In this document: positions 8,128 through 15,079 of the stretch, piece by piece
Layout of the letters: each line of letters opens with the position of its first letter
How positions within the stretch are numbered: the first letter of the stretch is position 1
Origin: Chitinophagaceae bacterium
GTDB taxonomy: Bacteria > Bacteroidota > Bacteroidia > Chitinophagales > Chitinophagaceae
NCBI GenBank assembly: GCA_003455235.1
Contig: DMRT01000145.1
Location: 1-15,543 of the forward strand
Direction: 5' to 3'
Length of the DNA: 15,543 nucleotides
Notes under the pieces: generated by a model
What the model was told of the DNA's origin: nothing
Databases searched by the model: none
The model's input: only the letters and a program-made list of their open reading frames with translations
Made by a program: the position numbers and the translations under genes

Positions 8128-8700
8128 TCAGGACTTATAATAACCCGCCAGCTCAATTTCTTCTTTCACAACATCCGGAACAAGAAAACGGATTGATTTT
8201 TTGTTTTTTATCAACTCCCGTATATAGGTTGACGAAATTTCGAGCAGGGGGGCATCCAAAATTGTGATTTGGGCACCATGTGTTTCTTCTATTTCAAACC
8301 CCGGTCGTTTATAGATGTAGATGGGATAATTTTTTACAATGGTTTCATAGTTCTTCCACTTATTTAGATTTTGAAATCCATCACTCCCCATCAAAAGACA
8401 AAACTGATTATCCGGGAACTTTTCAACAAGGTAGGCTAATGTGTCGCAGGTGTAAGATGGTCTTGGTAATGAAAATTCAACACTGCTGGCTCTTAACTTG
8501 GTATCTCCGTCAATAGATGATTTTATCAGATGAAGCCTGTGATATTCATTCAGCAATGAAGCGGACTGTTTAAAGGGATTTTGAGGCGAAACAATAAACC
8601 ACACCTGGTTAAGGTCTGTTTCATTGGCTGCATAATTTGCTATTATCAAGTGACCAACATGCACAGGATTGAACGATCCAAAATACAGACCTACTTTCAT
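8128..8700 (-). CDS. nadD: Nicotinate-nucleotide adenylyltransferase
   Basis: NadD transfers AMP from ATP to nicotinate mononucleotide, giving deamido-NAD. The 190-residue protein begins MKVGLYFGSFNPVHVGHL, which contains the nucleotidyltransferase GSFNPxHxGH motif (H14, H17). It continues with WFIVSPQNPFK, MGSDGFQNLNKWKNYETI and the C-terminal ISSTYIRE motif that closes the active site. The frame opens earlier at 8718, but the ATG at 8700 places the first beta strand at residue 2 as in known homologues. It is 33 bp downstream of feoA on the same strand with no TAnnTTTG box between, so the two are probably co-transcribed. It converges on chrA: TGA and TCA sit side by side as the palindrome TGATCA. 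Confidence 0.96.
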   Translation of the reverse strand: MKVGLYFGSFNPVHVGHLIIANYAANETDLNQVWFIVSPQNPFKQSASLLNEYHRLHLIKSSIDGDTKLRASSVEFSLPRPSYTCDTLAYLVEKFPDNQFCLLMGSDGFQNLNKWKNYETIVKNYPIYIYKRPGFEIEETHGAQITILDAPLLEISSTYIRELIKNKKSIRFLVPDVVKEEIELAGYYKS

Positions 8701-8733
8701 TAATAAATTGAAAATCAATTAATTATAATAAAA

Positions 8734-8979
8734 TCACCCTTCGCTTTGTACCATATTATCTTCTACCCAAATCTTTTCAGCCTCATCTAACCGCAGACTT
8801 AACCTGTATCCTGCTACAGAAATCGAAATGGGGTCTCCTAAGGGAGCAACCTGGTCAACATTAATCGGCTCCCCGGGTATACAACCCATTTCCATGAGTT
8901 TTAAAAAAATCTCATCGTTTTCAAACTCACAGATTGTTACTGTTTTACCAATAGATATTTCTGACAATCTTTTTCTCAT
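8734..8979 (-). CDS. feoA: FeoA-domain protein (stand-alone)
   Basis: This 81-residue protein has the SH3-like FeoA fold signature: LSEISIGKTVTICEF, then LKLMEMGCIPGEPINV (the conserved LxxMGhxPG turn) and DPISISVAGYRLSLRLDEAEKIWV (the conserved G-x-x-hxLR-x-x-EA pattern). FeoA is a small cytosolic protein that supports the ferrous iron permease FeoB, but no feoB is present in the window. The ATG at 8979 is preferred over an upstream TTG at 8988. The TTG overlaps the -7 box and would require transcription to begin upstream of it. nadD follows in the same direction. Metal-dependent regulators with FeoA-like C-terminal domains are longer and carry an HTH, which is absent here. Confidence 0.88.
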   Translation of the reverse strand: MRKRLSEISIGKTVTICEFENDEIFLKLMEMGCIPGEPINVDQVAPLGDPISISVAGYRLSLRLDEAEKIWVEDNMVQSEG

Positions 8980-8985
8980 TGGATA

Positions 8986-8993
8986 CAAAGTTA
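8986..8993 (-). promoter_or_regulatory. -7 box TAACTTTG of feoA-nadD
   Basis: On the minus strand this is TAACTTTG, a full TAnnTTTG match with 6 nt between its last base and the feoA ATG at 8979. It predicts a leaderless or near-leaderless transcript. It lies in the 58-bp divergent gap shared with ybeY. No -33 element was recognised. Confidence 0.6.
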
Positions 8994-9012
8994 CCGATTC
9001 GGTATTGTTCTA

Positions 9013-9020
9013 TAATTTCG
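9013..9020 (+). promoter_or_regulatory. Possible -7 box TAATTTCG of ybeY
   Basis: TAATTTCG differs from TAnnTTTG at one fixed position and ends 17 nt before the ybeY ATG. It lies 20 bp from the divergent feoA box, so the two promoters would share upstream DNA. Confidence 0.35.
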
Positions 9021-9037
9021 ACTTTAGAAATTAGACC

Positions 9038-9463
9038 ATGTACAGTATAAATTTTCATTTTCACGATCGGAAATATAATATCAGGGACAGAACTCGCATA
9101 AAAAGAACTGTTGGACTTATCTTCAAAAAAGAGAAAAGGCAATTAGGCGAGCTTAACTATGTATTCTGCTCAGATAAATACCTTAAAGTCATAAACAACA
9201 CCTTTCTGAAACACAATTACTTCACAGACATCATAACATTTGACTTGTCCGGCCCCGAAGAGGAGGTGCAAGGAGAAATTTATGTGAGCATTGATCGTGT
9301 GCTCGACAATGCCCAAAGCCTGGGCGTACCAACACAAGAAGAAATTTGCCGGGTAATATTTCATGGGGCTCTGCATTTATGCGGCTTTAGGGATAAAACA
9401 AAAGCCGAAATGCAGGTTATGCGAAAAAAAGAAGACGAGTACCTTAGCTATCATTTCAAATAG
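9038..9463 (+). CDS. ybeY: Endoribonuclease YbeY (rRNA maturation factor)
   Basis: YbeY is a single-strand-specific metallo-endoribonuclease needed for 16S rRNA 3' maturation and ribosome quality control. The 141-residue protein has the family core: LNYVFCSDKYLKVINNTFL, then the DIITFDL strand, EGEIYVS-like GEIYVSIDRV, and the metal motif HGALHLCGFRD. In the usual HxxxHxxxxxH pattern the third ligand is histidine. Here H109 and H113 are present and the third position is D119, which I believe is common in Bacteroidota. Length fits the family. The ATG at 9038 starts the first beta strand (MYSINFHF). A parS site follows 7 bp after the stop. mnmG comes next in the same direction but has its own promoter. 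Confidence 0.94.
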   Translation: MYSINFHFHDRKYNIRDRTRIKRTVGLIFKKEKRQLGELNYVFCSDKYLKVINNTFLKHNYFTDIITFDLSGPEEEVQGEIYVSIDRVLDNAQSLGVPTQEEICRVIFHGALHLCGFRDKTKAEMQVMRKKEDEYLSYHFK

Positions 9464-9470
9464 TCCAGCT

Positions 9471-9486
9471 TGTTTCACGTGAAACA
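9471..9486. promoter_or_regulatory. parS: parS centromere-like site (ParB binding site)
   Basis: TGTTTCACGTGAAACA is a perfect 16-bp palindrome and an exact match to the conserved bacterial chromosomal parS consensus. It lies in the 65-bp ybeY-mnmG gap, 29 bp before the mnmG -7 box. ParB/Spo0J loads here as a CTP-dependent clamp and recruits SMC. Chromosomal parS sites cluster near oriC, which makes this window likely origin-proximal. parA and parB are not in the window. Confidence 0.93.
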
Positions 9487-9515
9487 AAAACACCCACTTG
9501 CCAGAAGCGAAAGCT

Positions 9516-9523
9516 TAACTTTG
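9516..9523 (+). promoter_or_regulatory. -7 box TAACTTTG of mnmG
   Basis: TAACTTTG is a full TAnnTTTG match and ends 5 nt before the mnmG ATG at 9529, again predicting a leaderless transcript. A TTG at 9498-9500 lies 15 bp upstream, somewhat close for a -33 element. The parS palindrome ends only 29 bp upstream, so ParB spreading could affect this promoter. Confidence 0.6.
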
Positions 9524-9528
9524 CACTT

Positions 9529-11397
9529 ATGTTTCCGAACTATGATATAATTGTCGTTGGAGCTGGCCATGCTGGTTGTGAGGCGGCAGCATCAGCAGCA
9601 AATCTGGGAAGCCGGGTTTTATTGATTACCATGAATCTTCAGACTATTGCCCAAATGAGTTGCAACCCGGCAATGGGCGGTATTGCTAAAGGGCAGATTG
9701 TTAGAGAAATAGATGCTCTTGGTGGCTATAGTGGAATTGTCAGCGATAAAAGCATGATTCAATTCAGAATGCTGAACAGATCTAAGGGTCCTGCCATGTG
9801 GAGCCCAAGGGTGCAAAGCGACAGAATGGTGTTTGCCAGTACTTGGCGTGAAATGCTGGAGAATACACAAAACGTTGATTTTTATCAGGATACGGTTAAA
9901 GGGATCCTTGTTAAAAACGGCGTCGTTGGGGGAGTTAAAACAGGACTAGGCCATGAAATAGTGGCGAAAGCGGTTGTTTTAACTAATGGGACCTTCCTGA
10001 ATGGAGTAATCCATATCGGAGAAAAGAATTTTGGCGGAGGAAGAATTGCAGAAAAAAGCTCCGAGGGTATTACCGAACAGCTTGTTTCACTGGGGTTTGA
10101 AACCGACCGGCTAAAAACCGGAACTCCACCTAGAATTGATGGGCGAAGCCTGGATTATTCAAAAATGGAAGAGCAAAAGGGCGATGATGAAATAGTGGGA
10201 TTCAGTTATTTAAAAAAATCCCACATTCGACCAGAGGATCAAAAAAGCTGCTGGATCACATACACAAATGATGCAGTTCACGAACTTTTAAAAACCGGCT
10301 TTGACAAAAGTCCGATGTATCAGGGCCGCATTCAAGGTACCGGGCCAAGGTATTGTCCAAGTATCGAAGATAAAATAAGCCGCTTTTCCGAAAGAGACCG
10401 CCACCAGCTTTTTGTAGAGCCCGAAGGAATAAATACGATAGAGATATATGTGAATGGATTCTCCACATCTCTTCCAGAAAACATTCAATATCAAGCACTT
10501 AGAATGGTTCCCGGATTCGAAAACTGCAAAATGTTTCGCCCGGGGTATGCGATCGAGTATGATTTTTTCCCACCTACGCAGCTTAAATTCAGCCTGGAAA
10601 CAAAACTAATTGATAATCTGTTCTTTGCGGGCCAAATAAATGGAACAACAGGATATGAGGAGGCCGCTTGCCAGGGATTAATGGCAGGAATTAACGCCCA
10701 CCAAAAAGCCAAAGGATTGGATCCCTTTATTTTAAAAAGAAGCGAAGCCTACATAGGGGTATTGATAGATGACCTGATTAATAAAGGAACTGAAGAGCCC
10801 TATCGCATGTTCACCAGCCGGGCTGAATTCAGAACCCTACTAAGGCAGGATAATGCCGACCTGCGCTTGACAGAAAAAAGCTACCGCCTGGGTTTGGCAA
10901 GTCAGGAGAGAATGGATAAGGTAAAAGAAAAAAATACCAACATTGAAAAAGTAAAAGAAATACTTTTTCAAACCAGCCTGGAACCAGATGAAACCAACGG
11001 ATTTTTGAAAGAGGTGCAATCTGCTGAATTATCCGTAAAACAAAAAGCGTCGCAGGTCCTGCTCAGGCCCATGGTGGACCTGAAAGAAATGATGGCGGGT
11101 ATTTCGAAACTGAAAGAAGCACTACATACATTTGACAACGAAACAATAGAGCAGGCAGGAATACAAATAAAATATGAAACGTATATTGAGAAAGAAAAAG
11201 AACTGGTTGCAAAAATGAGCCAGCTCGAAGACCTGGTTATCCCGGAGAATTTTAATTACGAAAAACTGAATTCATTAAGCACAGAAGCCCGTCAGAAATT
11301 TATCAAAATAAAGCCCAGAACACTGGGACAGGCATCCAGAATTTCGGGAGTCAATCCCAGCGATGTTCAAATACTGATGGTTTTCATGGGGAGATAA
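9529..11397 (+). CDS. mnmG: tRNA uridine-5-carboxymethylaminomethyl(34) synthesis enzyme MnmG
   Basis: MnmG (GidA) works with MnmE to install the cmnm5 group on the wobble uridine of several tRNAs, using FAD and methylene-tetrahydrofolate. The 622-residue protein is full length. The FAD-binding Rossmann motif VVGAGHAGCEAA is at residues 9-20. SCNPAMGGIAKG starts at 43, GPRYCPSIEDKI carries the catalytic-type cysteine C275, and FAGQINGTTGYEEAACQG spans about 365-382. The C-terminal MnmE-interacting helical domain ends with RTLGQASRISGVNPSDVQILMVFM. The ATG at 9529 places the Rossmann strand at residue 5, as usual. The gene is preceded by its own -7 box and a parS site. mnmG is often found near the origin in other phyla. 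Confidence 0.98.
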   Translation: MFPNYDIIVVGAGHAGCEAAASAANLGSRVLLITMNLQTIAQMSCNPAMGGIAKGQIVREIDALGGYSGIVSDKSMIQFRMLNRSKGPAMWSPRVQSDRMVFASTWREMLENTQNVDFYQDTVKGILVKNGVVGGVKTGLGHEIVAKAVVLTNGTFLNGVIHIGEKNFGGGRIAEKSSEGITEQLVSLGFETDRLKTGTPPRIDGRSLDYSKMEEQKGDDEIVGFSYLKKSHIRPEDQKSCWITYTNDAVHELLKTGFDKSPMYQGRIQGTGPRYCPSIEDKISRFSERDRHQLFVEPEGINTIEIYVNGFSTSLPENIQYQALRMVPGFENCKMFRPGYAIEYDFFPPTQLKFSLETKLIDNLFFAGQINGTTGYEEAACQGLMAGINAHQKAKGLDPFILKRSEAYIGVLIDDLINKGTEEPYRMFTSRAEFRTLLRQDNADLRLTEKSYRLGLASQERMDKVKEKNTNIEKVKEILFQTSLEPDETNGFLKEVQSAELSVKQKASQVLLRPMVDLKEMMAGISKLKEALHTFDNETIEQAGIQIKYETYIEKEKELVAKMSQLEDLVIPENFNYEKLNSLSTEARQKFIKIKPRTLGQASRISGVNPSDVQILMVFMGR

Positions 11398-11408
11398 AAT
11401 GAAACAAT

Positions 11409-11924
11409 ATGAAACTGAATTTCTCGGGCGACAGCCCCAAAGAACTCATCTTTGAGAACGTAGCAGAATACCTCCACAGTCAGCACCTTAAAATAAGCAA
11501 AGAAGACAACAGCCGTCCATGGGGAGGTTTTTTTGTAATTGAGGAAGACGAAGCAGAAAAGTTTATCCGGCTGTATTTTCCGCACCTGACCAGGCAGGAT
11601 CTCAGTATCTCCGGGAAGCTGAGCCCCAAAATCCTGGTGGTGGCACCGGAAAAACGATTAAGCTGGCAATATCATCATCGCAGGGCCGAGATATGGAAGC
11701 TGATCGGCGGTACAGCGGGGGTTGTTACCAGCGATACCGATGATGAAAAAGAAACAAAATACCTACACATCGGAGATATTATCCAGTTGAAACAGGGGGA
11801 GCGTCATCGCCTAATCGGGCTAGATAACTGGGGAATTATTGCCGAAATCTGGCAACATACCGATCCGGCCAATCCAAGCAACGAAGATGATATTGTAAGG
11901 GTGCAGGACGACTTTGGCCGGTGA
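11409..11924 (+). CDS. Cupin protein of the mannose-6-phosphate isomerase type II family
   Basis: The 171-residue product has SRPWGGFFVI at residues 35-44, LSWQYHHRRAEIWKLIGGTAGV at 84-105 and ERHRLIG at 131-137. It ends EDDIVRVQDDFGR. These match the cupin C-terminal domain of bifunctional ManC/AlgA-type enzymes, with metal ligands predicted at H89/H90, E94 and H133. Here the domain stands alone with a 34-residue N-terminal extension and no guanylyltransferase domain. The likely activity is sugar-phosphate isomerisation; related Bacteroidota proteins are sometimes labelled phosphoheptose isomerase, which I would not rely on. It begins 11 nt after the mnmG stop and is probably co-transcribed with it. 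Its stop abuts the convergent helicase stop. Confidence 0.82.
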   Translation: MKLNFSGDSPKELIFENVAEYLHSQHLKISKEDNSRPWGGFFVIEEDEAEKFIRLYFPHLTRQDLSISGKLSPKILVVAPEKRLSWQYHHRRAEIWKLIGGTAGVVTSDTDDEKETKYLHIGDIIQLKQGERHRLIGLDNWGIIAEIWQHTDPANPSNEDDIVRVQDDFGR

Positions 11925-14396
11925 TTATGTTTTTTTGCCGGTAACCTTATCCGCTTCAATTACCATCTTCACTTCGCAATAACTAAACCCCGCCGGAAGA
12001 TTTTCAATCAGCACTTTATGGCTTTCAATACCAAATCTAGAGATTACATCTTTGATCTGTTGCTGTTTTTCTTTGGATACAAAACCGCTGATATCAAGCT
12101 CCCCGGTTCCGATAAAATGAGCTAGGTGTCCTTCAACGGTTGCAACAGAAAGGTTTCGTTCTTTGGCAATTTCTGTAATTTTTTTGCCTTTCTTGTATAA
12201 TGTAAGGGATGTACTTTTTGTATCCGCTTTTACTCCGTTTGTCTGCTTTTTCTTTTCCTTTTTTGGACTTGTATGTTTTTCCACCATGTTTGTTTCCAGC
12301 CCATGCTTTTCACAAAAATCCATTACGATTTCAAGAATATCCTGCCCGTATTTTTCAACCTTCGCTTTCCCAAATCCACCAATAAGCATCAGGTCTTTTT
12401 TTGAAGACGGCAGCCATGTACTGATCTCCGCCAGGGATGCCTGGTTAGCCACCATATAGACCGGCTGACCGGATTCGGCACAAATCATATTCCGCCAGCG
12501 TTTTAATGTGGCTAGTAGTTCTTCATGCAAAGAACCACCCGTGTTCACAACCGTTTCGGCAGCATAACAGGATAGATTAAACCGCGGAACCGCTAATTTT
12601 AATTTGTGCTGCAAAAACCCGGTAACAGAAAAAGGGCTTCTGCAGTATTCTAAATAAAAGACAGCGTTATAAAACGCCAAAGCTGTCTCGTTCAACCACT
12701 CATTGATGATGGCCGCCACCTCTTTGCTTTCTGTACTGAGCGGATGGCCCTTCAGTTGTAACAGATATTTTTCCATCCGGGGAATAAAATGATTGGCCGC
12801 ATCAGTAATTCTTTTTTGAAGAACCGGGTTTTCCTCTACCGGCCCGGGTTTTTTTAATAAGGAAGAAATATGAGCATTGAATTTCATCCCAACAGCCTGT
12901 TCGTCGTGGATATGACGGGCAAACTCGCCGGTCCATGCCACCGCCCCTTCATTCATTGATGAATAATGCTCCTTCACCAATATATTCAGCCGCTGTGCAG
13001 CATCAGCCATTAACGAAAATGAAAAAAGCTCTTCCAGTAATTGTTGCGTAAACATTCTTCGTGCTGATAAAAACCGTTCCGGGAGCGACCCCTTGTAAAG
13101 CAGCGATTGTTGTGCCCGGCTCACGCTAACATTACTGCTGATTGCCGAAGGCGGAATCTTGTTTAACAACACAACGCCTTCCAGGCTGGTGCACCGGCTA
13201 AGTGCCACATATACCTGGCCGCTGCTGAATGCCGCTGAAGCATCAACCATCACGTTATCAAAAGTGAGGCCCTGGCTTTTGTGAATGGTAATTGCCCAGG
13301 CCAGCTTCAGTGGGTATTGGGTAAATCTGCCCAGCGTTTCCTGCTCCAGTTTTCCATCGGCCCGGTTAAGGGTATAGCGGGTATTGTCCCAGGTTTCAGG
13401 CCTTACTTCTATTTCCTCCTCTCCGCATGATACCAGGATTTTATCCTTTTCCAGGGAATGAACAATCCCGATCTTCCCATTAAAATACCGCTTCTGGCTT
13501 ACATCATTCTTCAGAAACATCACCTGTGCCCCTTCTTTCAAAACCAGCTCATAATCGGCAGGATACATCGACTCAGGAAACTCATCTTCCACCACGGCTT
13601 TAAACGTGTATGCAGGATGATTGATTTGATAAAGCTGTTTCTGATTGATGAGATCGGCCTGGTTATTATGTGAAGTAAGCGTAATGAACTTTTCAGCAGA
13701 TCCAGGTTGAAATGCCGGAAGATACCGGGCATGCAGCCGTTCAAAATCACCGGCATCAAGCTGGTTGTTTCTTACCTTATTCAGCAGATCAACAAAGCCC
13801 GCTTCTTTTTGCCGGTAGATCTTTGTGAGCTCAATTAATAATGGCGAAAGCTCTTTGATGGCAAAACTGTCAAAGAAAAAAGGCGAAGCATAATATTCGC
13901 TCAGAATTTTCCACTCCTGCGCCTGAACAACCGGCGGAAGCTGGAACAGGTCGCCGATGCAGAGCACCTGTACGCCCCCGAATGGAAGCCGGTGATTGCG
14001 TCGAACACTCCTCAACACCGTATCTATGGCATCCATCACATCGCTGCGGACCATGCTCACCTCATCAATCACCAGTAATTCCATTTTACGAAGCAGCAGC
14101 TGGCGCTGTTTATTCAAGCGGATTTTTGCCAACAGTTCATCTTTATGATTTTTTGTGGGAAGAAACGGATGGAAGGGTAATTGAAAAAGGCTATGCAGGG
14201 TTACCCCGCCGGCATTGATGGCTGCCACGCCCGTTGGCGCCGCCACAACAATATTCCTCGTGGAGTTTTCCTTCAGGTATTTTAAAAAAGTGGTTTTACC
14301 GGTGCCTGCTTTACCGGTAAGAAAGATATTTTCCGAAGTTTCTGTAACAAACCGAAAGGCAAGATCAAATAATTCATTGTGTTCAACAGCCTGCAT
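11925..14396 (-). CDS. PIF1/RecD-like superfamily 1 helicase with HRDC and HTH modules
   Basis: From the ATG at 14396 the product is 823 residues. SF1 helicase motifs in order are GKAGTGKTT (Walker A, 28-36), AAPTGVAAIN (52-61), LLVIDEVSM (Walker B, 107-115), IGDLFQLPPV (147-156), YRQ (194-196), HKSQGLTFDNVMVD (372-385) and YVALSRC (396-402), as in PIF1-like helicases. A helical region (about 440-620) follows, then an HRDC-like domain (about 623-700, containing WLPSSKKDLMLIGGFGKAKVEKYG). A lysine-rich linker (701-727) and a C-terminal HTH resembling the HTH_40 module (728-815, KKITEIAKERNLSVATVEGHLAHF) complete it. The frame is open to 14525, but the first 43 residues of that version are Cys/Phe-rich and overlap the ssb terminator, so I reject it. 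Likely roles are resolving G-quadruplexes, R-loops or stalled forks. ssb lies upstream. Confidence 0.9.
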   Translation of the reverse strand: MQAVEHNELFDLAFRFVTETSENIFLTGKAGTGKTTFLKYLKENSTRNIVVAAPTGVAAINAGGVTLHSLFQLPFHPFLPTKNHKDELLAKIRLNKQRQLLLRKMELLVIDEVSMVRSDVMDAIDTVLRSVRRNHRLPFGGVQVLCIGDLFQLPPVVQAQEWKILSEYYASPFFFDSFAIKELSPLLIELTKIYRQKEAGFVDLLNKVRNNQLDAGDFERLHARYLPAFQPGSAEKFITLTSHNNQADLINQKQLYQINHPAYTFKAVVEDEFPESMYPADYELVLKEGAQVMFLKNDVSQKRYFNGKIGIVHSLEKDKILVSCGEEEIEVRPETWDNTRYTLNRADGKLEQETLGRFTQYPLKLAWAITIHKSQGLTFDNVMVDASAAFSSGQVYVALSRCTSLEGVVLLNKIPPSAISSNVSVSRAQQSLLYKGSLPERFLSARRMFTQQLLEELFSFSLMADAAQRLNILVKEHYSSMNEGAVAWTGEFARHIHDEQAVGMKFNAHISSLLKKPGPVEENPVLQKRITDAANHFIPRMEKYLLQLKGHPLSTESKEVAAIINEWLNETALAFYNAVFYLEYCRSPFSVTGFLQHKLKLAVPRFNLSCYAAETVVNTGGSLHEELLATLKRWRNMICAESGQPVYMVANQASLAEISTWLPSSKKDLMLIGGFGKAKVEKYGQDILEIVMDFCEKHGLETNMVEKHTSPKKEKKKQTNGVKADTKSTSLTLYKKGKKITEIAKERNLSVATVEGHLAHFIGTGELDISGFVSKEKQQQIKDVISRFGIESHKVLIENLPAGFSYCEVKMVIEADKVTGKKT

Positions 14397-14401
14397 TACT
14401 A

Positions 14402-14409
14402 TAAAGGTA
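14402..14409 (-). promoter_or_regulatory. Possible -7 box TACCTTTA of the helicase gene
   Basis: On the minus strand this is TACCTTTA, one mismatch (last base) from TAnnTTTG, with 5 nt before the ATG at 14396. The spacing matches the three full-consensus boxes at 2485-2492, 8986-8993 and 9516-9523, and it supports the 14396 start. An imperfectly explained 6-bp inverted repeat ACCTGC-A-GCAGGT lies at 14429-14441, near the -33 region. Confidence 0.45.
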
Positions 14410-14444
14410 AGATCATCTGAATAAAAGCACCTGCAGCAGGTAGC

Positions 14445-14482
14445 CAAAAAGAAAGAAGGCTTTCCCTGTATTCCGGGAAAGC
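14445..14482 (-). terminator. Intrinsic terminator after ssb
   Basis: An 8-bp perfect inverted repeat GCTTTCCC / GGGAAAGC (14459-14466 and 14475-14482) begins 20 bp after the ssb stop. On the minus strand the stem is followed by a T-rich run (TTCTTTCTTTTT). This fits Rho-independent termination of ssb and separates it from the helicase gene. Confidence 0.65.
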
Positions 14483-14502
14483 GGTTCTTTCGGAAAAAAA
14501 GA

Positions 14503-14847
14503 TCAGGCAGAGGCCTTGCTGCCAAGCATCAGTAATTCATTTACCTCCACCTCGGAAATGTATTTTTTAACACCCTCCTTGTCTGTATAGCTCCGGCTGA
14601 TGAGCTTGCCTTCGATGGCCACTTCACTTCCTTTATTCAGGTATTTTTCGGCAACATCAGCAATTTTACCCCAGGCCACCAGGTTGTGCCAGGTGGTTTC
14701 TTTCACCTTTTCTCCCTTGGCATTCCGGTAAATTTCATTGGTGGCAATACTGAAGCGTGCCAGCTTTTTGCCGCTCTGGGTATTTTTAACTTCCGGGGTG
14801 TTGCCAAGGTTTCCGATCAGCTGGACTTTGTTTTTGATTGTATGCAT
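14503..14847 (-). CDS. ssb: Single-stranded DNA-binding protein, short form lacking the acidic tail
   Basis: SSB coats single-stranded DNA in replication, repair and recombination. The 114-residue product has the OB-fold sequence NKVQLIGNLGNTPEVKNTQSGKKLARFSIATNE, then TTWHNLVAWGKIADVAEKYLNKGSEVAIEGKL and KKYISEVEVNELLMLG. It stops right after the OB fold at GSKASA. The disordered linker and acidic C-terminal tip (typically ending DDIPF or similar) that recruit partner proteins are missing. The chromosome therefore probably encodes a second, full-length SSB elsewhere. I chose the ATG at 14847 (MHTIKNKV); an in-frame ATG at 14856 adds three residues (MFI). The coding frame is intact with its own terminator, and I see no sign that the missing tail is due to a nearby frameshift. 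Confidence 0.93.
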   Translation of the reverse strand: MHTIKNKVQLIGNLGNTPEVKNTQSGKKLARFSIATNEIYRNAKGEKVKETTWHNLVAWGKIADVAEKYLNKGSEVAIEGKLISRSYTDKEGVKKYISEVEVNELLMLGSKASA

Positions 14848-15057
14848 AATAAACATTTTTTGTACCGGTTGTGCCGGGATATGATTGAGTTTTACAACAG
14901 TACAAATACAGGGTCGGAAGAAAAAGGGGTTAGGGCCATTCTAACAGCGGGATTTTCTCCTGCATCCATGAGGAATAATTCTTTTGCAGCAATTACAGAA
15001 CAGTCCGGGCAACAATTTTACACTACTGCCCGTCATTACCATGCCGGAATAATGGAG

Positions 15058-15065
15058 TATTTTTA
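15058..15065 (+). promoter_or_regulatory. Possible -7 box TATTTTTA before the secreted protein gene
   Basis: TATTTTTA differs from TAnnTTTG only at the last base and lies 14 nt before the ATG at 15080. The rest of the 223-bp gap between ssb and this gene (14857-15079) shows no coding region or strong hairpin. Confidence 0.3.
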
Positions 15066-15079
15066 CCGGCCAATTAAAG

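Noticed and set aside
8701-8733. AT-rich inverted repeat AATTG/CAATT between feoA and nadD as a terminator
   Set aside because: The stem is 5 bp and entirely weak, with no GC core. Read-through from feoA into nadD is more likely.
14429-14441. Inverted repeat ACCTGC-A-GCAGGT upstream of the helicase gene as a repressor operator
   Set aside because: Only 6 bp per arm and a single occurrence in the window. There is no match to an operator I can name.
14397-14525. N-terminal extension of the helicase frame up to 14525
   Set aside because: The added 43 residues are Cys/Phe-rich, overlap the ssb terminator and the end of ssb, and lie upstream of the -7 box. The ATG at 14396 starts a normal helicase N-terminus.
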